From Candidatus Endonucleibacter sp. (ex Gigantidas childressi) (GTDB lineage: Bacteria > Pseudomonadota > Gammaproteobacteria > Pseudomonadales > Endozoicomonadaceae), in NCBI GenBank assembly GCA_030674875.1, contig JASXSU010000002.1, positions 496,001 to 560,000 on the forward strand: a DNA stretch of 64,000 nt, written 5' to 3'. The position numbers and the translations under genes are program-made. Shown here in pieces: positions 9,252-19,460 of this stretch. The notes beneath the pieces are model-generated. The model had not been told where the DNA came from and ran no database searches. It saw only the letters and a program-made list of their open reading frames with translations. Within the stretch, counting starts at the first letter, position 1; each line of letters opens with the position of its first letter.

Positions 9252-9280
9252 TTTCAATAAAGTGAAAATAGCTATATACT
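9252..9280 (+). promoter_or_regulatory. Possible sigma70 promoter for lpoA
   Basis: TTTCAA, 17 bp, then TATACT lies between the MITE and lpoA, giving a leader of roughly 40 nt. The -10 box is good and the -35 box weak (3 of 6). The same boxes precede the truncated lpoA copy (about 5409-5437). Confidence 0.4.
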
Positions 9281-9325
9281 GAGTTTCTTCGCAGATCACA
9301 GCATTCCGAGCACTGGCAATCGTTT

Positions 9326-11221
9326 ATGAGACAAAATAATATCGCACACTCTCTGGCCTCCATGGTTCTCTTAGCCATATCAGCTCTGATAATTGGCTGT
9401 TCAAACCAAATTAAACCCAATGCTGATATTCTGCAATTGCGCAAACAAACAGACTCAATACCTGAATCAGCAGATACACATCATACCAAAGTAGCCGTAA
9501 GCGCCTTTATAGAAGAGGTAGCACAGACAATTAAAGCATCATCATTATTACTAGATACAGATCTATCCAAAGCAAAATCTATGCTTGAGCCAATAAACTT
9601 TGACAATTTAACTGATGAACTCAAAGAAGCGCTGGCTATACAACAAGCGCTCATTGCTGACAAGTCTGGACAAAGTGAGGAAGTATTTGAATGGCTAGAC
9701 CGGCAAGTGATTTTTAATAGTCACAATACAGAAATCATTGCTCTTGCTCACACCCTACGAGCCAAAGCCTACAGCTACTTTACAGAATATCAGGCAGCTA
9801 TGGATGAATGGCTTGGAGCCATTGTTTTGCTAACAAAGGAACAACAGGCCCCTTATCAAAACGAATTTTGGAAAACTATGCTCCATATTCCCGAGTCACG
9901 CCTACACACTCTAATAAATCAAATACCTGAAAAAAACATTAAGGCTTGGCTGCAACTGGCAATCCTATATCAGCCAGAGCAATATCTTGAACAACAGCTT
10001 GCAGATTTTAAAAACTGGCAGCAAAAGTGGCCTGATCATCCTGGCAATGCATACCTACCCAGTGATTTTATAACCCTAGAATCTAGAAGCATAAAACCAA
10101 ATAAAATTGCAATACTACTCCCACTTTCCGGGAGCCTTACAAAAGCCGGGCGCTCGGTCAGGGATGGTATTATCGCTGCACGCTATGAAGACTTGAAAAA
10201 ACAAGTGGAAACCCCAGAGCTATTGATTTTTGATACCAACGGCAGGGATGTCCGTCAACTAGCAGAACAAGCCATTCAGCAAGGAGCACAGCTAATTATT
10301 GGACCTCTTGCCAAAAATGACGTAAGTCTCATTCAAACTCATATTGCAACACAAGTACCAGTGTTAGCTCTTAACTATACTGACAACAAAAGTATCGACC
10401 CATATTCTCAGATATATCAATTTGGGCTTTCCACTGAAGATGAAGCCCGCATGATTGCAAATCGAGCCATGCTTGATGGCCATAAGCGTGCGATCATGCT
10501 CACCCCTAATACCCCATGGGGGAAAAAAACCAACCACTCTTTTTCTCAAGCATGGAAAGAGATAGGTGGGACAATGGCAGCTCATAGCGAATTCGACAAT
10601 ACAACACAATTTAGCAAACTCTGCGGCCAGTTGCTTCATATTAACCAAAGCCATCAAAGAAAAAAGAAACTAGAGCGCCTATTCAAAGAACGCGTAAACT
10701 TTCACCCAAGAAGGCGCCAAGATGTTGATATGATATTCATTGCCGCTTCACCGGCTGAAGCACGACAAATCAAACCATCACTTTCTTACCAGTTTGCTGA
10801 TGATATCCCAGTCTATGCTACTTCAAGTGTGTTTTCCGGAAGAAAAGACCCCACTAAAGATCGAGATATTGACGGCATAAGAATACCAATTATGCCTTGG
10901 TTCATACCCAGTGAGGTGTCTGACATTAAGAGTGCCATAACTGACGCTTGGCCACATTCACAAGGAGAGTATGGTACACTGTACGCTTTAGGATCAGACG
11001 CCTACAAACTTCACCCCAAGCTTGAGCAGCTATTCCATCTTCAAGGAAGTCGCATTAGAGGACTAACAGGCTGGCTAAGCATCACTCAGGGCCGCAAAAT
11101 TATCAGACAATTAACATGGCAGATATTTAATAACGGTCGCCTCCGTCCACATCCGGTTAAATTGTACGAGAAAAATCAAGCTCATGCCTTGGACATTAAG
11201 AAAAATCAATCACCAGGGTGA
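9326..11221 (+). CDS. lpoA: LpoA/LppC, outer-membrane lipoprotein activator of PBP1a
   Basis: LpoA spans the periplasm from the outer membrane and stimulates the peptidoglycan synthase PBP1a. The 631 residues fit the family (E. coli about 680). The signal peptide ends in a lipobox, IIGC, with Cys at about 25. Residues 30-250 are a helical TPR-like domain. From about 255 (KIAILLPLSGSLTKAGRSV) a periplasmic-binding-protein fold follows, including LIIGPLAK and ALNYTDN. The gene leads the lpoA-yraN-diaA-dolP order known from enterics and overlaps yraN by 38 bp. A truncated copy lies at 5481-6062. Confidence 0.92.
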   Translation: MRQNNIAHSLASMVLLAISALIIGCSNQIKPNADILQLRKQTDSIPESADTHHTKVAVSAFIEEVAQTIKASSLLLDTDLSKAKSMLEPINFDNLTDELKEALAIQQALIADKSGQSEEVFEWLDRQVIFNSHNTEIIALAHTLRAKAYSYFTEYQAAMDEWLGAIVLLTKEQQAPYQNEFWKTMLHIPESRLHTLINQIPEKNIKAWLQLAILYQPEQYLEQQLADFKNWQQKWPDHPGNAYLPSDFITLESRSIKPNKIAILLPLSGSLTKAGRSVRDGIIAARYEDLKKQVETPELLIFDTNGRDVRQLAEQAIQQGAQLIIGPLAKNDVSLIQTHIATQVPVLALNYTDNKSIDPYSQIYQFGLSTEDEARMIANRAMLDGHKRAIMLTPNTPWGKKTNHSFSQAWKEIGGTMAAHSEFDNTTQFSKLCGQLLHINQSHQRKKKLERLFKERVNFHPRRRQDVDMIFIAASPAEARQIKPSLSYQFADDIPVYATSSVFSGRKDPTKDRDIDGIRIPIMPWFIPSEVSDIKSAITDAWPHSQGEYGTLYALGSDAYKLHPKLEQLFHLQGSRIRGLTGWLSITQGRKIIRQLTWQIFNNGRLRPHPVKLYEKNQAHALDIKKNQSPG

Positions 11222-11558
11222 AAAAGCAGAAAAGTCTGCCCTGCAGTATTTAAAAAAGCAAGGCCTTAAATTTTTAAGCAAGAACTTTGCATGCACTTAT
11301 GGCGAGCTCGATCTAATTATGCTTGACTCAGACACGCTGACCTTCATAGAAGTTCGTTTTCGCTCCAAGTCTCGCTTTGGCTCACCAGCAGAAAGCATCA
11401 CACAATCCAAAATGAAAAAAATAAGGATGGCAGCCAATATTTTTCTCCAGCATAACTCCCAACACAAACGCAGGTTTTGCCGCTTTGATGCAGTAACCAT
11501 TACACACGATGACGACAGCAACCAAAATCGATTACAGTGGACAAAGGGCGCATTTTAA
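11184..11558 (+). CDS. yraN: YraN, UPF0102 endonuclease-like protein
   Basis: This 124-residue protein matches the UPF0102 family, which has a restriction-endonuclease-like fold. Visible motifs are GEKAEKSALQYLKKQG near the N-terminus, GELDLIMLD and FIEVRFRS in the middle (the D and E-x-R positions of the nuclease core), and RRFCRFDAV near the end. The biological role is poorly defined; a DNA-processing role is proposed for relatives. The ATG at 11184 lies inside lpoA, so translation is probably coupled; an ATG further in would cut the conserved start. Confidence 0.9.
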   Translation: MPWTLRKINHQGEKAEKSALQYLKKQGLKFLSKNFACTYGELDLIMLDSDTLTFIEVRFRSKSRFGSPAESITQSKMKKIRMAANIFLQHNSQHKRRFCRFDAVTITHDDDSNQNRLQWTKGAF

Positions 11559-11572
11559 CAAGCATCAACTAG

Positions 11573-12190
<618 letters not shown>

Positions 12191-12202
12191 GGAGAACAAC
12201 CA

Positions 12203-12784
12203 ATGACAGGCATTATCAAGCTATTTTTAGTCTATTTTCTGGTTCACGTCAGTGGCTGTTCAACCATTATTGGCGGTTTCAGCGAAGAACCTATGGACAC
12301 AAACTCCCATGAAAGAAGCTGGGGTAACTGGATGAACGATCAAACCATAGAAACTATGGCAACGGTGAACATCCAAAAAATAGACCCTGACTTTAAAAAC
12401 AGTCGAGTCAAAGCTATTAGCTTTAATGGCACACTGCTTCTTATCGGACAAGTTTCAACAGCCTCTCTAAAAGCAATGGCCAGCAAAACAGTAAAAAAAA
12501 TACACCAAGTCAAACAAATTTACAATGAACTCAATATCGGGCCAACCATTACCTTCTTGACACAGAGTAACGACTCTTTACTTACAATGAAGGTTAAGGC
12601 TGAGTTTATTTCATCCGATGATCTTGTTGCTGACCGCATAGAAGTAAACACAGAAAATAGCACCGTCTACCTGATGGGGTTAGTAACCATTGAAGAAGCA
12701 CAAGCTGCGGTAGATATTGCTCGCAACGTTCATGGTGTTCACAAGGTGGTCAAAATTTTTGAGTACCCTCAAGACCAGCAGTAA
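12203..12784 (+). CDS. dolP: DolP/YraP, BON-domain outer-membrane lipoprotein
   Basis: A short signal peptide ends in lipobox VSGC (Cys about 19). Two BON domains follow at about 50-115 and 122-190 (for example RVKAISFNGTLLLIGQV and TVYLMGLVTIEEAQAAV). DolP sits at the inner face of the outer membrane and supports envelope integrity and BAM function. It starts 12 nt after diaA with a strong aaggag site, so it is co-transcribed. Length of 193 residues is normal. Confidence 0.88.
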   Translation: MTGIIKLFLVYFLVHVSGCSTIIGGFSEEPMDTNSHERSWGNWMNDQTIETMATVNIQKIDPDFKNSRVKAISFNGTLLLIGQVSTASLKAMASKTVKKIHQVKQIYNELNIGPTITFLTQSNDSLLTMKVKAEFISSDDLVADRIEVNTENSTVYLMGLVTIEEAQAAVDIARNVHGVHKVVKIFEYPQDQQ

Positions 12785-12802
12785 CTAAGCAGAGGATTAG
12801 CC

Positions 12803-12834
12803 TAACAACGTAGCAACTTGAAAGGCGACGGGTA
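12803..12834. mobile_element. 32-bp end fragment of the 124-bp MITE-like element
   Basis: Only the taacaacgtag...gacgggta end is left. It joins the IS30 transposase remnant at 12835 through a TA, so the element had inserted in that gene and both were cut by a later deletion reaching to 19 bp past dolP. The transposase frame runs into it (GKG then SIPVAFQVATLLG). Confidence 0.7.
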
Positions 12835-13465
12835 TAGAACCTTTACCCATCACGGTATCTACTTCCCAATGACCTAGTGTTTCACGCGTTTCTACTTCAG
12901 CTAATCGGTCTGCTATATTGCGCTTATTGGCAATCCTGCCTCGATTATCATAAGCCTTGTAGCGTTCACGTCTTCGCTTCTGAGCACAACGCAAGTACTT
13001 CCATAGTAAGCCGCCTTTCTTTTTATCATGCCAAATATATCGATAAATAGTTTCATGGCTAAAGCAAAGTACACCTATCCGTTTTAAGTAACCCGTAATC
13101 TGTTCAGGATTCCATTGTTTATGTAAGAGTTGCCTAATGATCACGTAATCCTTTTCTGTAAAATGTTGGTCTCTCCTTGAACGTCGACGTCGAGCTCTTG
13201 TCCTTTGCTGTGCCCTGAGGGGTCGATATGAGCCATCCTTATGCCAACAAGTATTGCGTTGGAATTCTCTATATATGGTACTTCGGTGTTTTCCGATAGC
13301 TGTGACAATATCCGTAAAACTTAATCCTTGCCATTTTAGCGCGACTATCATATATCTACCACCCTCGGTGAGCTGTTGATACTTCATAGGTTTTTACTTC
13401 GTGATTGGAGCAAAAAACTAAGGGTATCGCAGTTCATAGTTTTTATTAAACTGGGTGTCGCACTT
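12835..13465 (-). pseudogene. IS30 transposase (type 1), N-terminal part with its IS end
   Basis: About 184 residues of an IS30-family transposase start at 13387 (MKYQQLTEGGRYMIVALKW): the helix-turn-helix SFTDIVTAIGKHRSTIYREF, then HFTEKDYVIIRQLLHKQW and the first catalytic stretch GHWEVDTVMGKG. The rest of the catalytic domain is missing because the gene was invaded by the MITE fragment at 12803 and then deleted. The outer IS end with gtgtcgcactt closes at 13465. Other pieces of this IS type lie at 19560-19987 and 21752-22702. Confidence 0.88.
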
Positions 13466-13921
13466 AGCATATGAATTCGGCAAACATATAAAATCAACGT
13501 CATAGAATCGCTAACTTATGTGATCCGCAAGCAGATAAGACCCGTAAACTCTTTTCCAGCGATAGCTTCGCAAACAAAGCTACCTATCTTACAATCAAAG
13601 CCTCGTAGAAAAAATGACAGATACCAATAAGAAACTGGAAGGTTACAGTGAGCTAGCTTATGGCCGAATTTCCGGAGCTCCTAGTAGCGTAAATAATGCA
13701 ATTGCACATAATTATTTATAGACTCTCTTTCTTATTGACACAGCAAGGTTTTAAACGACTCTATATCTTTACCTACTACTCATATTTATCTGTGGGAGGG
13801 CGCTCTCTTGTTAGCTAATCACACCAACGATAAAGGGTATAAAGCCTGCTCCAACAGCAGCTTGCAATCTCTTGATTTTAAACATAAAAGACCTCTTTTA
13901 TTGCGAATAACTGAAAGATGG
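13466..13921. other. Intergenic region with a possible 35-codon ORF
   Basis: No recognisable gene. A short frame at 13614-13721 (+) encodes 35 residues starting MTDTNKKLEGYSELAYG, without a clear ribosome site or family. The frame at 13808-14119 overlaps the sspA promoter and start and is judged non-coding. In many relatives petABC lies upstream of sspA; nothing of it is visible here. Confidence 0.4.
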
Positions 13922-13950
13922 CTGACTATCACTGTAAAGTTTGTTATAAT
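13922..13950 (+). promoter_or_regulatory. Probable sigma70 promoter for sspA
   Basis: CTGACT, a 17-bp spacer and a perfect TATAAT lie about 100 bp before the chosen sspA start. Confidence 0.55.
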
Positions 13951-14057
13951 ACTCGCTATTTTATGGTGGCTTTTTCCCCTGCCAGTGTGCCGTGATCGGT
14001 GCCACGGTAAGGGAGGGTTGCTGGAATTTATCAATCTTTGCACGAAGGTGTTGCTTC

Positions 14058-14687
14058 ATGACCCTAGCTGCCAAAAAGTCATCCATGATCTTTTTTTCGG
14101 ATCCTGCAGATCATTATAGTCACAGGGTTCGTGTTGTGTTGGCGGAAAAAGGTGTTGCGGTTAGTGTGCAACATGTCAGCCCAGATAATTTACCTCAAGA
14201 GCTGTCTGACCTTAACCCATATAATACTTTGCCAACGCTTGTGGATAGAGACTTGGTTCTTTATGAGCCAAACGTAATGATGGAATATCTTGATGAGCGT
14301 TTTCCTCATCCTCCCCTATTACCTGTTTACCCAGTTAGTCGCGCTCAGAGCCGGCTAATGATCCATCGTATTCAGAAAGATTGGTGCGTGCTGGTTGATG
14401 CAATTGTTGACCCTAAGGTCAAAGGCACTCCAACCAATCGTGCTAGGAAGGTACTACGTGAAAGCTTACAGGCCGCAGAATGTATTTTTTCTGAAAAACC
14501 ATTTTTCATGAGTGATGAGCTTACTCTGGTAGATTGTTGTATTGTTCCTGTTCTCTGGCGTTTACCTTCCATCGGAGTTGAACTACCCAAGCACAGCAAG
14601 GCTATTGGTCAGTATGCCGAGCGAATGTTTGCACGCCCCCTTTTCCAAGCCAGCCTATCTGATATAGAGAGAGAAATGCGAGAATAG
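14058..14687 (+). CDS. sspA: SspA, stringent starvation protein A
   Basis: SspA is a glutathione-S-transferase-fold protein that binds RNA polymerase and helps survival under starvation and acid. It has an N-terminal thioredoxin-like domain ([20 protein letters not shown], then [18 protein letters not shown]) and a helical C-terminal domain ([20 protein letters not shown]). The start is set at ATG 14058 because an aaggtg site lies 7 nt upstream and it gives 209 residues, the family length; the earlier ATG at 13992 adds 22 unrelated residues. sspB follows as usual. Confidence 0.93.
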   Translation: MTLAAKKSSMIFFSDPADHYSHRVRVVLAEKGVAVSVQHVSPDNLPQELSDLNPYNTLPTLVDRDLVLYEPNVMMEYLDERFPHPPLLPVYPVSRAQSRLMIHRIQKDWCVLVDAIVDPKVKGTPTNRARKVLRESLQAAECIFSEKPFFMSDELTLVDCCIVPVLWRLPSIGVELPKHSKAIGQYAERMFARPLFQASLSDIEREMRE

Positions 14688-14876
14688 CTCACTTCTCTGG
14701 GTAACTGAAGGTGCTTGTGAGATTGTGTATCAGCCCTTATCATATGGCTGTTAACCTTGCTGGGCTTCACTTTTTATGTTGCCTTCAGTAATATCTAACG
14801 GGAGTTAGACTGCTAGCCATAGCTGCTTACCGCTCGCACTGTGGTATTTTTATTTTAATTTGTCTTGGAGAGCATT

Positions 14877-15311
14877 ATGAGTATGACCAGTAGTCGTCCG
14901 TACATTGCGAGAGCCCTGTATGAGTGGATTCTGGATAATAACTGTACTCCGTATATACTAGTTGATGCTAACTGTATAGATGTAGTTGTGCCCAATGAAT
15001 ATGTTAGTGATGGCCGGATTGTTTTAAATATATCCCCTGTTGCCATCAGAGGGCTTGATATTGGTCAAGATTTCCTCAGTTTCGACGGACGCTTTGATGG
15101 GCGAGCCTTGATGGTTTTTGTACCTTTTGAGGCGCTTTTAGCTATTTATACCAAAGAGAATGGTCAGGGGATGGTGTTTGAAGTTGGTGCGGAAACTATG
15201 GTTGAACAGCCCAGTAGCGATAAGCAGCCAGAAGATCGACGACTCAGATCACCTTCAGGTCCCTCTAAACCTAAAAAACAAGGTAGGCCATCGTTGAAGG
15301 TCGTTAAATAG
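14877..15311 (+). CDS. sspB: SspB, ClpXP adaptor
   Basis: SspB delivers ssrA-tagged peptides to ClpXP. The folded domain covers about residues 1-105 (SSRPYIARALYEWILDNN, NISPVAIRGL, FVPFEALLAIYTKENGQGM). The tail is flexible and ends in GRPSLKVVK, matching the conserved ClpX-binding tail. ATG 14877 is chosen over the upstream TTG because a ggag site lies just before it. It lies about 190 bp after sspA, so it may be co-transcribed or have its own promoter. Confidence 0.93.
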   Translation: MSMTSSRPYIARALYEWILDNNCTPYILVDANCIDVVVPNEYVSDGRIVLNISPVAIRGLDIGQDFLSFDGRFDGRALMVFVPFEALLAIYTKENGQGMVFEVGAETMVEQPSSDKQPEDRRLRSPSGPSKPKKQGRPSLKVVK

Positions 15312-15360
15312 TGTTTAGTGTTACTCATGCCTGCTGCTAACAAAGAAAGAAAAAGTATTT

Positions 15361-16302
15361 ATGTAAAGGACTGCCGAAAGGTATGCGAATGAAAAGAATG
15401 GAGGTGAAGCAGACTACAAAGCAAGTCGTTTTTTAGAATCTTTTGGTGATTGTGACCATTTTGCAGATCTAAAAAAATGGTTTGATCATTTTTTGCACAG
15501 CTGTTTTTGAGCACCCGTCTAAGCCTATCCAAGCCTAATCGAAACAGACTCTTGGCTGGACGGTAATACTTGTTCCGCGGCAATTGATTTGCATTCCCAT
15601 AACACCAGCGCCTACTAGCATGCGGAAAATTCTTGATCCTCAAGACCCTGCGGATTTCAAAAAACCGTATATACCCAAAGGATTTCAAGTTGATACTAGG
15701 CGGCAAGTAAGCGAACTCTCATGAGCCTACGAGTAGTAGGTGATCTGGGTAACGTAGCAAATTGAAAGGCGACGGGTATAGAACGAACTAACGATGAGGT
15801 AAACATAAAGCAATGGTACCTTTATGCTAACAACCTTTCCCTAAATAAAAGCGCATGCACAGAGCAGGTGAATGTACTCGACTGTATTGAAACAGACAAG
15901 AAAGGTAAAAGGCATACTTGGTGCTGGGTCACTGATCTTAAGTTAGACGAAACGACAGTAGAAGCCATAATGAAAGGAGGCCGTTGCCGATGGCACATTG
16001 AAAATCAAACGTTTAATACCCTGAAAAATCAAGGCTACAACCTAGAACACAATTACGGCCACGATGAGAAGAATTTAACCACCAATTTTGCCTATCTCAC
16101 AGTCCTCTCTTTTTTCTCGTGGACCAAATACAAGAACTCTGCGACCCCCAATTCCAGAAGACTCTGAAAGGTCGTTCGAAAGGAACTCGCATCGCTCTAT
16201 GGAAGTGGATACAAAATTATTTTCTGAGCTGGCTCATAAAAACTTGGGAAGGCTATTTTATACGATTATTAACGGAGCAGGAGAAGCCAAAATAATTCCT
16301 TT
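15361..16302 (+). pseudogene. Broken DDE transposase interrupted by a MITE
   Basis: The right part is clear: from 15781 a frame reads ERTNDEVNIKQWYLYANN, then RCRWHIENQTFNTLKNQGYN and LTTNFAYLTVL, typical of the end of an IS4-like DDE transposase domain. Near 16110, at a run of six T, the frame shifts and continues to 16302 as DQIQELCDPQFQKTLKGRS and onward. The left part (15361-15671) is degraded (a readable bit is SFGDCDHFADLKKWFDHF). The 107-bp element at 15672-15778 splits the gene. The exact IS family is not settled. Confidence 0.6.
15672..15778. mobile_element. TA-targeting MITE-like element (copy 3, shortened)
   Basis: Reverse orientation: tacccaaaggatttcaag at the left and gaaaggcgacgggta at the right, TA on both sides. 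It is 107 bp instead of 124 because the middle lost a piece (gtgagcgaacgcagcc is missing). It interrupts the transposase at 15361-16302. Confidence 0.75.
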
Positions 16303-16574
16303 TGATACATCATTGCTGTCCAGATTGTAGCTAATATTCAGGGGCATAATATGATTCATACAGTCTGGATTAATCAAGCGGGACAGGCAGATTACGTCTG
16401 TAATATATTGTATATTTTATTTAACTAAAAACGATATTAAGCGTATATCTTGCGGGAGTGGCTTATGCTGAGATCTCGTTTTAAAGAAATAGCTCATATT
16501 TTTTTAAATATTTCCTGCGTGACAAGTTATATGATGCTAGAATGAGCTAACTATTAACTGATCCGGCATATTAT

Positions 16575-18062
16575 ATGAATATCAACACATATAAATTTAT
16601 TTGGTATAACAAACTTTCACTCTTTGTTTTTTTGTTGGTTTATTTTCCAATAGCTGTTACCGCAAACCCTCTAACTTTCGCTGTTGTATCGCAAGTATAT
16701 GGCCAAGAAGTATATAGCGGCTTTGGAGATTTTATTTTTGGCATTAAATCCATAGAAAAACTACAAACCCAGTATCCTAACAGTGAAATCTCGTTCATTA
16801 TATATACTAGTTATGATCAGGAAAACAAGAAGAGTAATAAAAAATATGAAGTGTTTCGCAACATGAGCAAAATAAAGGATGTAAAAGTTGTCTTAGTAAA
16901 TACACGTGAAAGTCATATATCTGAGTATAAAGACGCTATTGAAACAGCAGAAACATTATTAGATTCAGCAGATATAATTATCCATACTCCAGCATACCTC
17001 TGCGAGCTTGTTGTTCATAATATGCAAAAATACAAGAGTAAACTCATATACTTTAAGGAATATAATACTAGCTACGGCATACCTAATGCAGTTCTGGATG
17101 AGTTCATGACAACGAAAGGTACGGAAGAAATGGTAACCTTAGGAACCGGACTAGTTAAAAAGGGAGTACCATCACAGGAAAAAAGAACACACGGCTGTTT
17201 TTTAATTACCAAAGAATTGCCATGCACTCAGTTTGATAGTGAGTTTCTAAAAACAAATATTACAATTCCAACTGAGAAAGAGCACTCAAAAGATACTTTT
17301 TATTTTACTCATGCGCGTTCTACTGCATACTTACCAAGCATCATTCTGTTCTGGCACTTTGTAGAATCATCGAGTACAGAGAACATTAACATAGTCACAC
17401 CAGTTTCTGATGAGTGTATGAACATAGCGCCAAATATCTTCACTCTCTCCATGAAGAGTGAAGCGGTGCCGATAAGGAAAATAATATTTATTAGAGAGGG
17501 ATATCCTGATGATATAGTTATCAGCAACAACACCCTTGATGATGATGTTTTTGGACGAACAATAACTGTTATGAGTCCAAAATCATATTCACAGAATGAT
17601 AATCTGAGGTTAAATAAATATGCCAAGGGTATTGTATCTACTGGCGACCATAGTATGACAGATGCTCTTGCTATGAAGCGGTTACCGATTCCAAGCCTGG
17701 CCTTTAAGGCAGTAAATGCTCGTGCATTGTACGGAGATATTGAGGAGTTTCTAAACCCTGATGGAGAGAAAGATAAAAGCAGCAATATGCTAGATCTATT
17801 TTCATCACTTTCTGGGGGGATATCTACAATAACTAACGCTCTTAGAGCCCTTGCTCGTGGCTACGAAATGGTGGAGGAAATGATGGAACTAAAAAAACAG
17901 ATTCACAATTATGCCCAGTTTGGTAGTGAAAAGTGGTTGCAATGTGAGAAGAGTTATATTGAATATGTCTTTTCAGACCGGCGTAATTTTCTAGAAGACA
18001 CCTTATTCCAACACATCGACGAAAAAATCAAAAAGCTACCTGCTAAGAAAGACTGTAAATAA
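16575..18062 (+). CDS. Secreted protein of unknown function, possibly glycosyltransferase-like
   Basis: The 495 residues begin with a signal peptide (LSLFVFLLVYFPIAVTANP, cut near residue 31). The mature part opens with VYSGFGDFIFGIKSIEKL and alternates beta strands with helices. Around residues 353-370 it has GIVSTGDHSMTDALAMKRLP, which resembles the donor-site region of some GT-B glycosyltransferases where G-D-x-S is followed by a helix and a K/R-P. The C-terminal 80 residues are helical and charged. No assignment is safe. It stands alone between IS remnants; an exported sugar transferase in a host-associated bacterium would fit an effector, but that is speculation. Confidence 0.7.
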   Translation: MNINTYKFIWYNKLSLFVFLLVYFPIAVTANPLTFAVVSQVYGQEVYSGFGDFIFGIKSIEKLQTQYPNSEISFIIYTSYDQENKKSNKKYEVFRNMSKIKDVKVVLVNTRESHISEYKDAIETAETLLDSADIIIHTPAYLCELVVHNMQKYKSKLIYFKEYNTSYGIPNAVLDEFMTTKGTEEMVTLGTGLVKKGVPSQEKRTHGCFLITKELPCTQFDSEFLKTNITIPTEKEHSKDTFYFTHARSTAYLPSIILFWHFVESSSTENINIVTPVSDECMNIAPNIFTLSMKSEAVPIRKIIFIREGYPDDIVISNNTLDDDVFGRTITVMSPKSYSQNDNLRLNKYAKGIVSTGDHSMTDALAMKRLPIPSLAFKAVNARALYGDIEEFLNPDGEKDKSSNMLDLFSSLSGGISTITNALRALARGYEMVEEMMELKKQIHNYAQFGSEKWLQCEKSYIEYVFSDRRNFLEDTLFQHIDEKIKKLPAKKDCK

Positions 18063-18110
18063 AATTGTGTAACTGCTCATTATCTATGACCTAGACCAAA
18101 GGTAAAAATA

Positions 18111-18740
18111 ATGAGTAATACAATGGGTCAAGATAAGCGTCAAGCACCGGCTAACGAGCTAACCAAAGATGCTACAACTCCCAAAGATCTCAGTACGCTG
18201 AGCGCCTTCCTTACTAAACTCACCTTTGAGGCAGCCTTGAAGGGTGAGATGAATCATCACTTAGGCTACGACAAAAACGACCAGATAGGCCATCATAGCT
18301 GTAATAGCCGGAACGGATACTCCTCTAAAACCCTGAATGGTGATCATGGGAAGATCGCCATTCAAACTCCTCGTGACCGCAACGCCAGCTTTGAACCCAC
18401 GCTAATCAAGAAGGAACAAACGCGGGTTACCGGTATGGATCAGCCGCAAAGGACATGAGCACCCGTGATATTGTCGCCGCTTTTCAAGATATGTACGGCG
18501 CTGACATCTCCGCATGACTCGTCTCTCAAGTCACCAATGCGATTATCGAGCAAGTGATTGAATGGCAAAATAGACCACTCGACAGCATCTACTCCATCGT
18601 CTATTTGGATTGTATTGTCTTAAAAATTCGTCCGGATAAACGGGTTATCCATAAAGCTATTTACCTCGCCTTGGCCGTTAATATTGAGGGTCATAAAGAG
18701 CTTTTGGGTATGTAGATTTCTGAAAATAAAGGGGCTAAAT
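18111..18740 (+). pseudogene. IS256-family transposase remnant
   Basis: The N-terminal part (STLSAFLTKLTFEAALKGEM, NHHLGYDKND, then NSRNGYSSKTL) is typical of IS256 Mutator-type transposases. A frameshift near 18450 moves to GMSTRDIVAAFQDMYGADIS. In-frame stops at ISA/LVS and after ELLGM follow, and the readable part ends near 18740 at GAKFWL. The C-terminal third is gone, replaced by an IS4 remnant on the other strand. Confidence 0.85.
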
Positions 18741-19460
18741 TCTGGCTTTTTGCTTCGATGTTCCACCACATTGTTGCTTTTAACCAGAGTTCTGCATGAC
18801 AGCTTGTTTTGACGTAACCAGTCTAACCATTCGTGGCCTATAAACTCACGATCTGTCAGAAGATTATCAATTCTTTTTATGGGAATGAGATTTAGTACAC
18901 GCTCCATTACCGCTATGCGTTCATCGGTATTGGAGCTTCCTCTTTTTTTTGTCAAGACACTCCCAAACAATGGGAATTGAGGCTCCTTGCCAAGCAATTG
19001 ATACCACCAGATAGTTGACGTTTTTAGAGCCATGCTTCCAGTTGGTTCTATCCATGCACAGGATAAAGCGATCCATTTCTAGGCAGCTCAGAATCAGCTC
19101 ACCTAGCTGCTCAAAACTGTAGTCATAGTCAGCGAAAAATCGCTTTATACCCAAAGCATTTCCAATTGCTAAGTAAGCAAAGCCCCGTGAGCCTACGAGT
19201 AGTAGGTGCTCTGGGTGAGCGAACGCAGCCAACAACGTAGCAATTTGAAAGGCGACGGGTATATACGGCGATAACCGGACTCGCTGCCTGCCTTCGTCTG
19301 AAACTCTTCGGCTACATAGTACAAGTTAGTGGAACGGCCACGCAGTAAGGCCATTACAAACTGTGGAATGAAGGTGATCCTAGCTTGATGCAGGGGTAGA
19401 TGAGCTTTAAGCTTCCTTGGCCAATGAACAGACGTCTTTCATGTTCAACAACCATAACCT
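18741..19460 (-). pseudogene. IS4-family transposase remnant split by a MITE
   Basis: Read from 19460 down: LPLHQARITFIPQFVMALL, FQTKAGSESGYRRI, then the MITE (19148-19261), then KRFFADYDYSFEQLGELIL, MDRTNWKHGSKNVN, a frameshift near 18950, then RIAVMERVLNLIPIKRI and LLTDREFIGHEWLDWL. D-R-T-N-W and T-D-R-E-F are the first and second DDE regions of IS4. The C-terminal part with the catalytic glutamate is missing. Confidence 0.85.
19148..19261. mobile_element. TA-targeting MITE-like element (copy 4)
   Basis: Reverse orientation, tacccaaagcatttcca to ggcgacgggta, 114 bp with about 10 bp lost in the tactaggcagca part. It sits in the IS4 transposase remnant. Its open frame joins the downstream part (GFAYLAIGNALGIKRFF) but not the upstream part. 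Confidence 0.8.

Larger units (their letters stand above)
6025..9876. repeat. Tandem segmental duplication, unit 2 (about 3.85 kb)
   Basis: It begins inside MITE-derived sequence that matches 1722 onward. It carries the second coiled-coil gene, the same repeat pair, and runs into intact lpoA, where similarity to unit 1 stops at the ggaaaac at 9870-9876. Intergenic parts are nearly identical between units, while the coiled-coil genes differ by many codon changes and indels. The coding genes therefore seem to diverge faster than their surroundings. Confidence 0.9.

Noticed and set aside
9205-9663. Minus-strand frames at 9205-9444 and 9481-9663 (also 5636-5818)
   Set aside because: Antisense shadows of the lpoA coding region.
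13614-13721. 35-codon frame MTDTNKKLEGYSELAYG and onward
   Set aside because: Too short to support, no ribosome site and no recognised family; noted only in the gap entry.
13808-14119. 103-codon plus-strand frame with a hydrophobic stretch
   Set aside because: It spans the likely sspA promoter and overlaps the sspA start in another frame; no family or ribosome site.
15359-15706. 115-codon minus-strand frame
   Set aside because: It crosses a MITE and lies antisense to a degraded transposase; no conserved motif.
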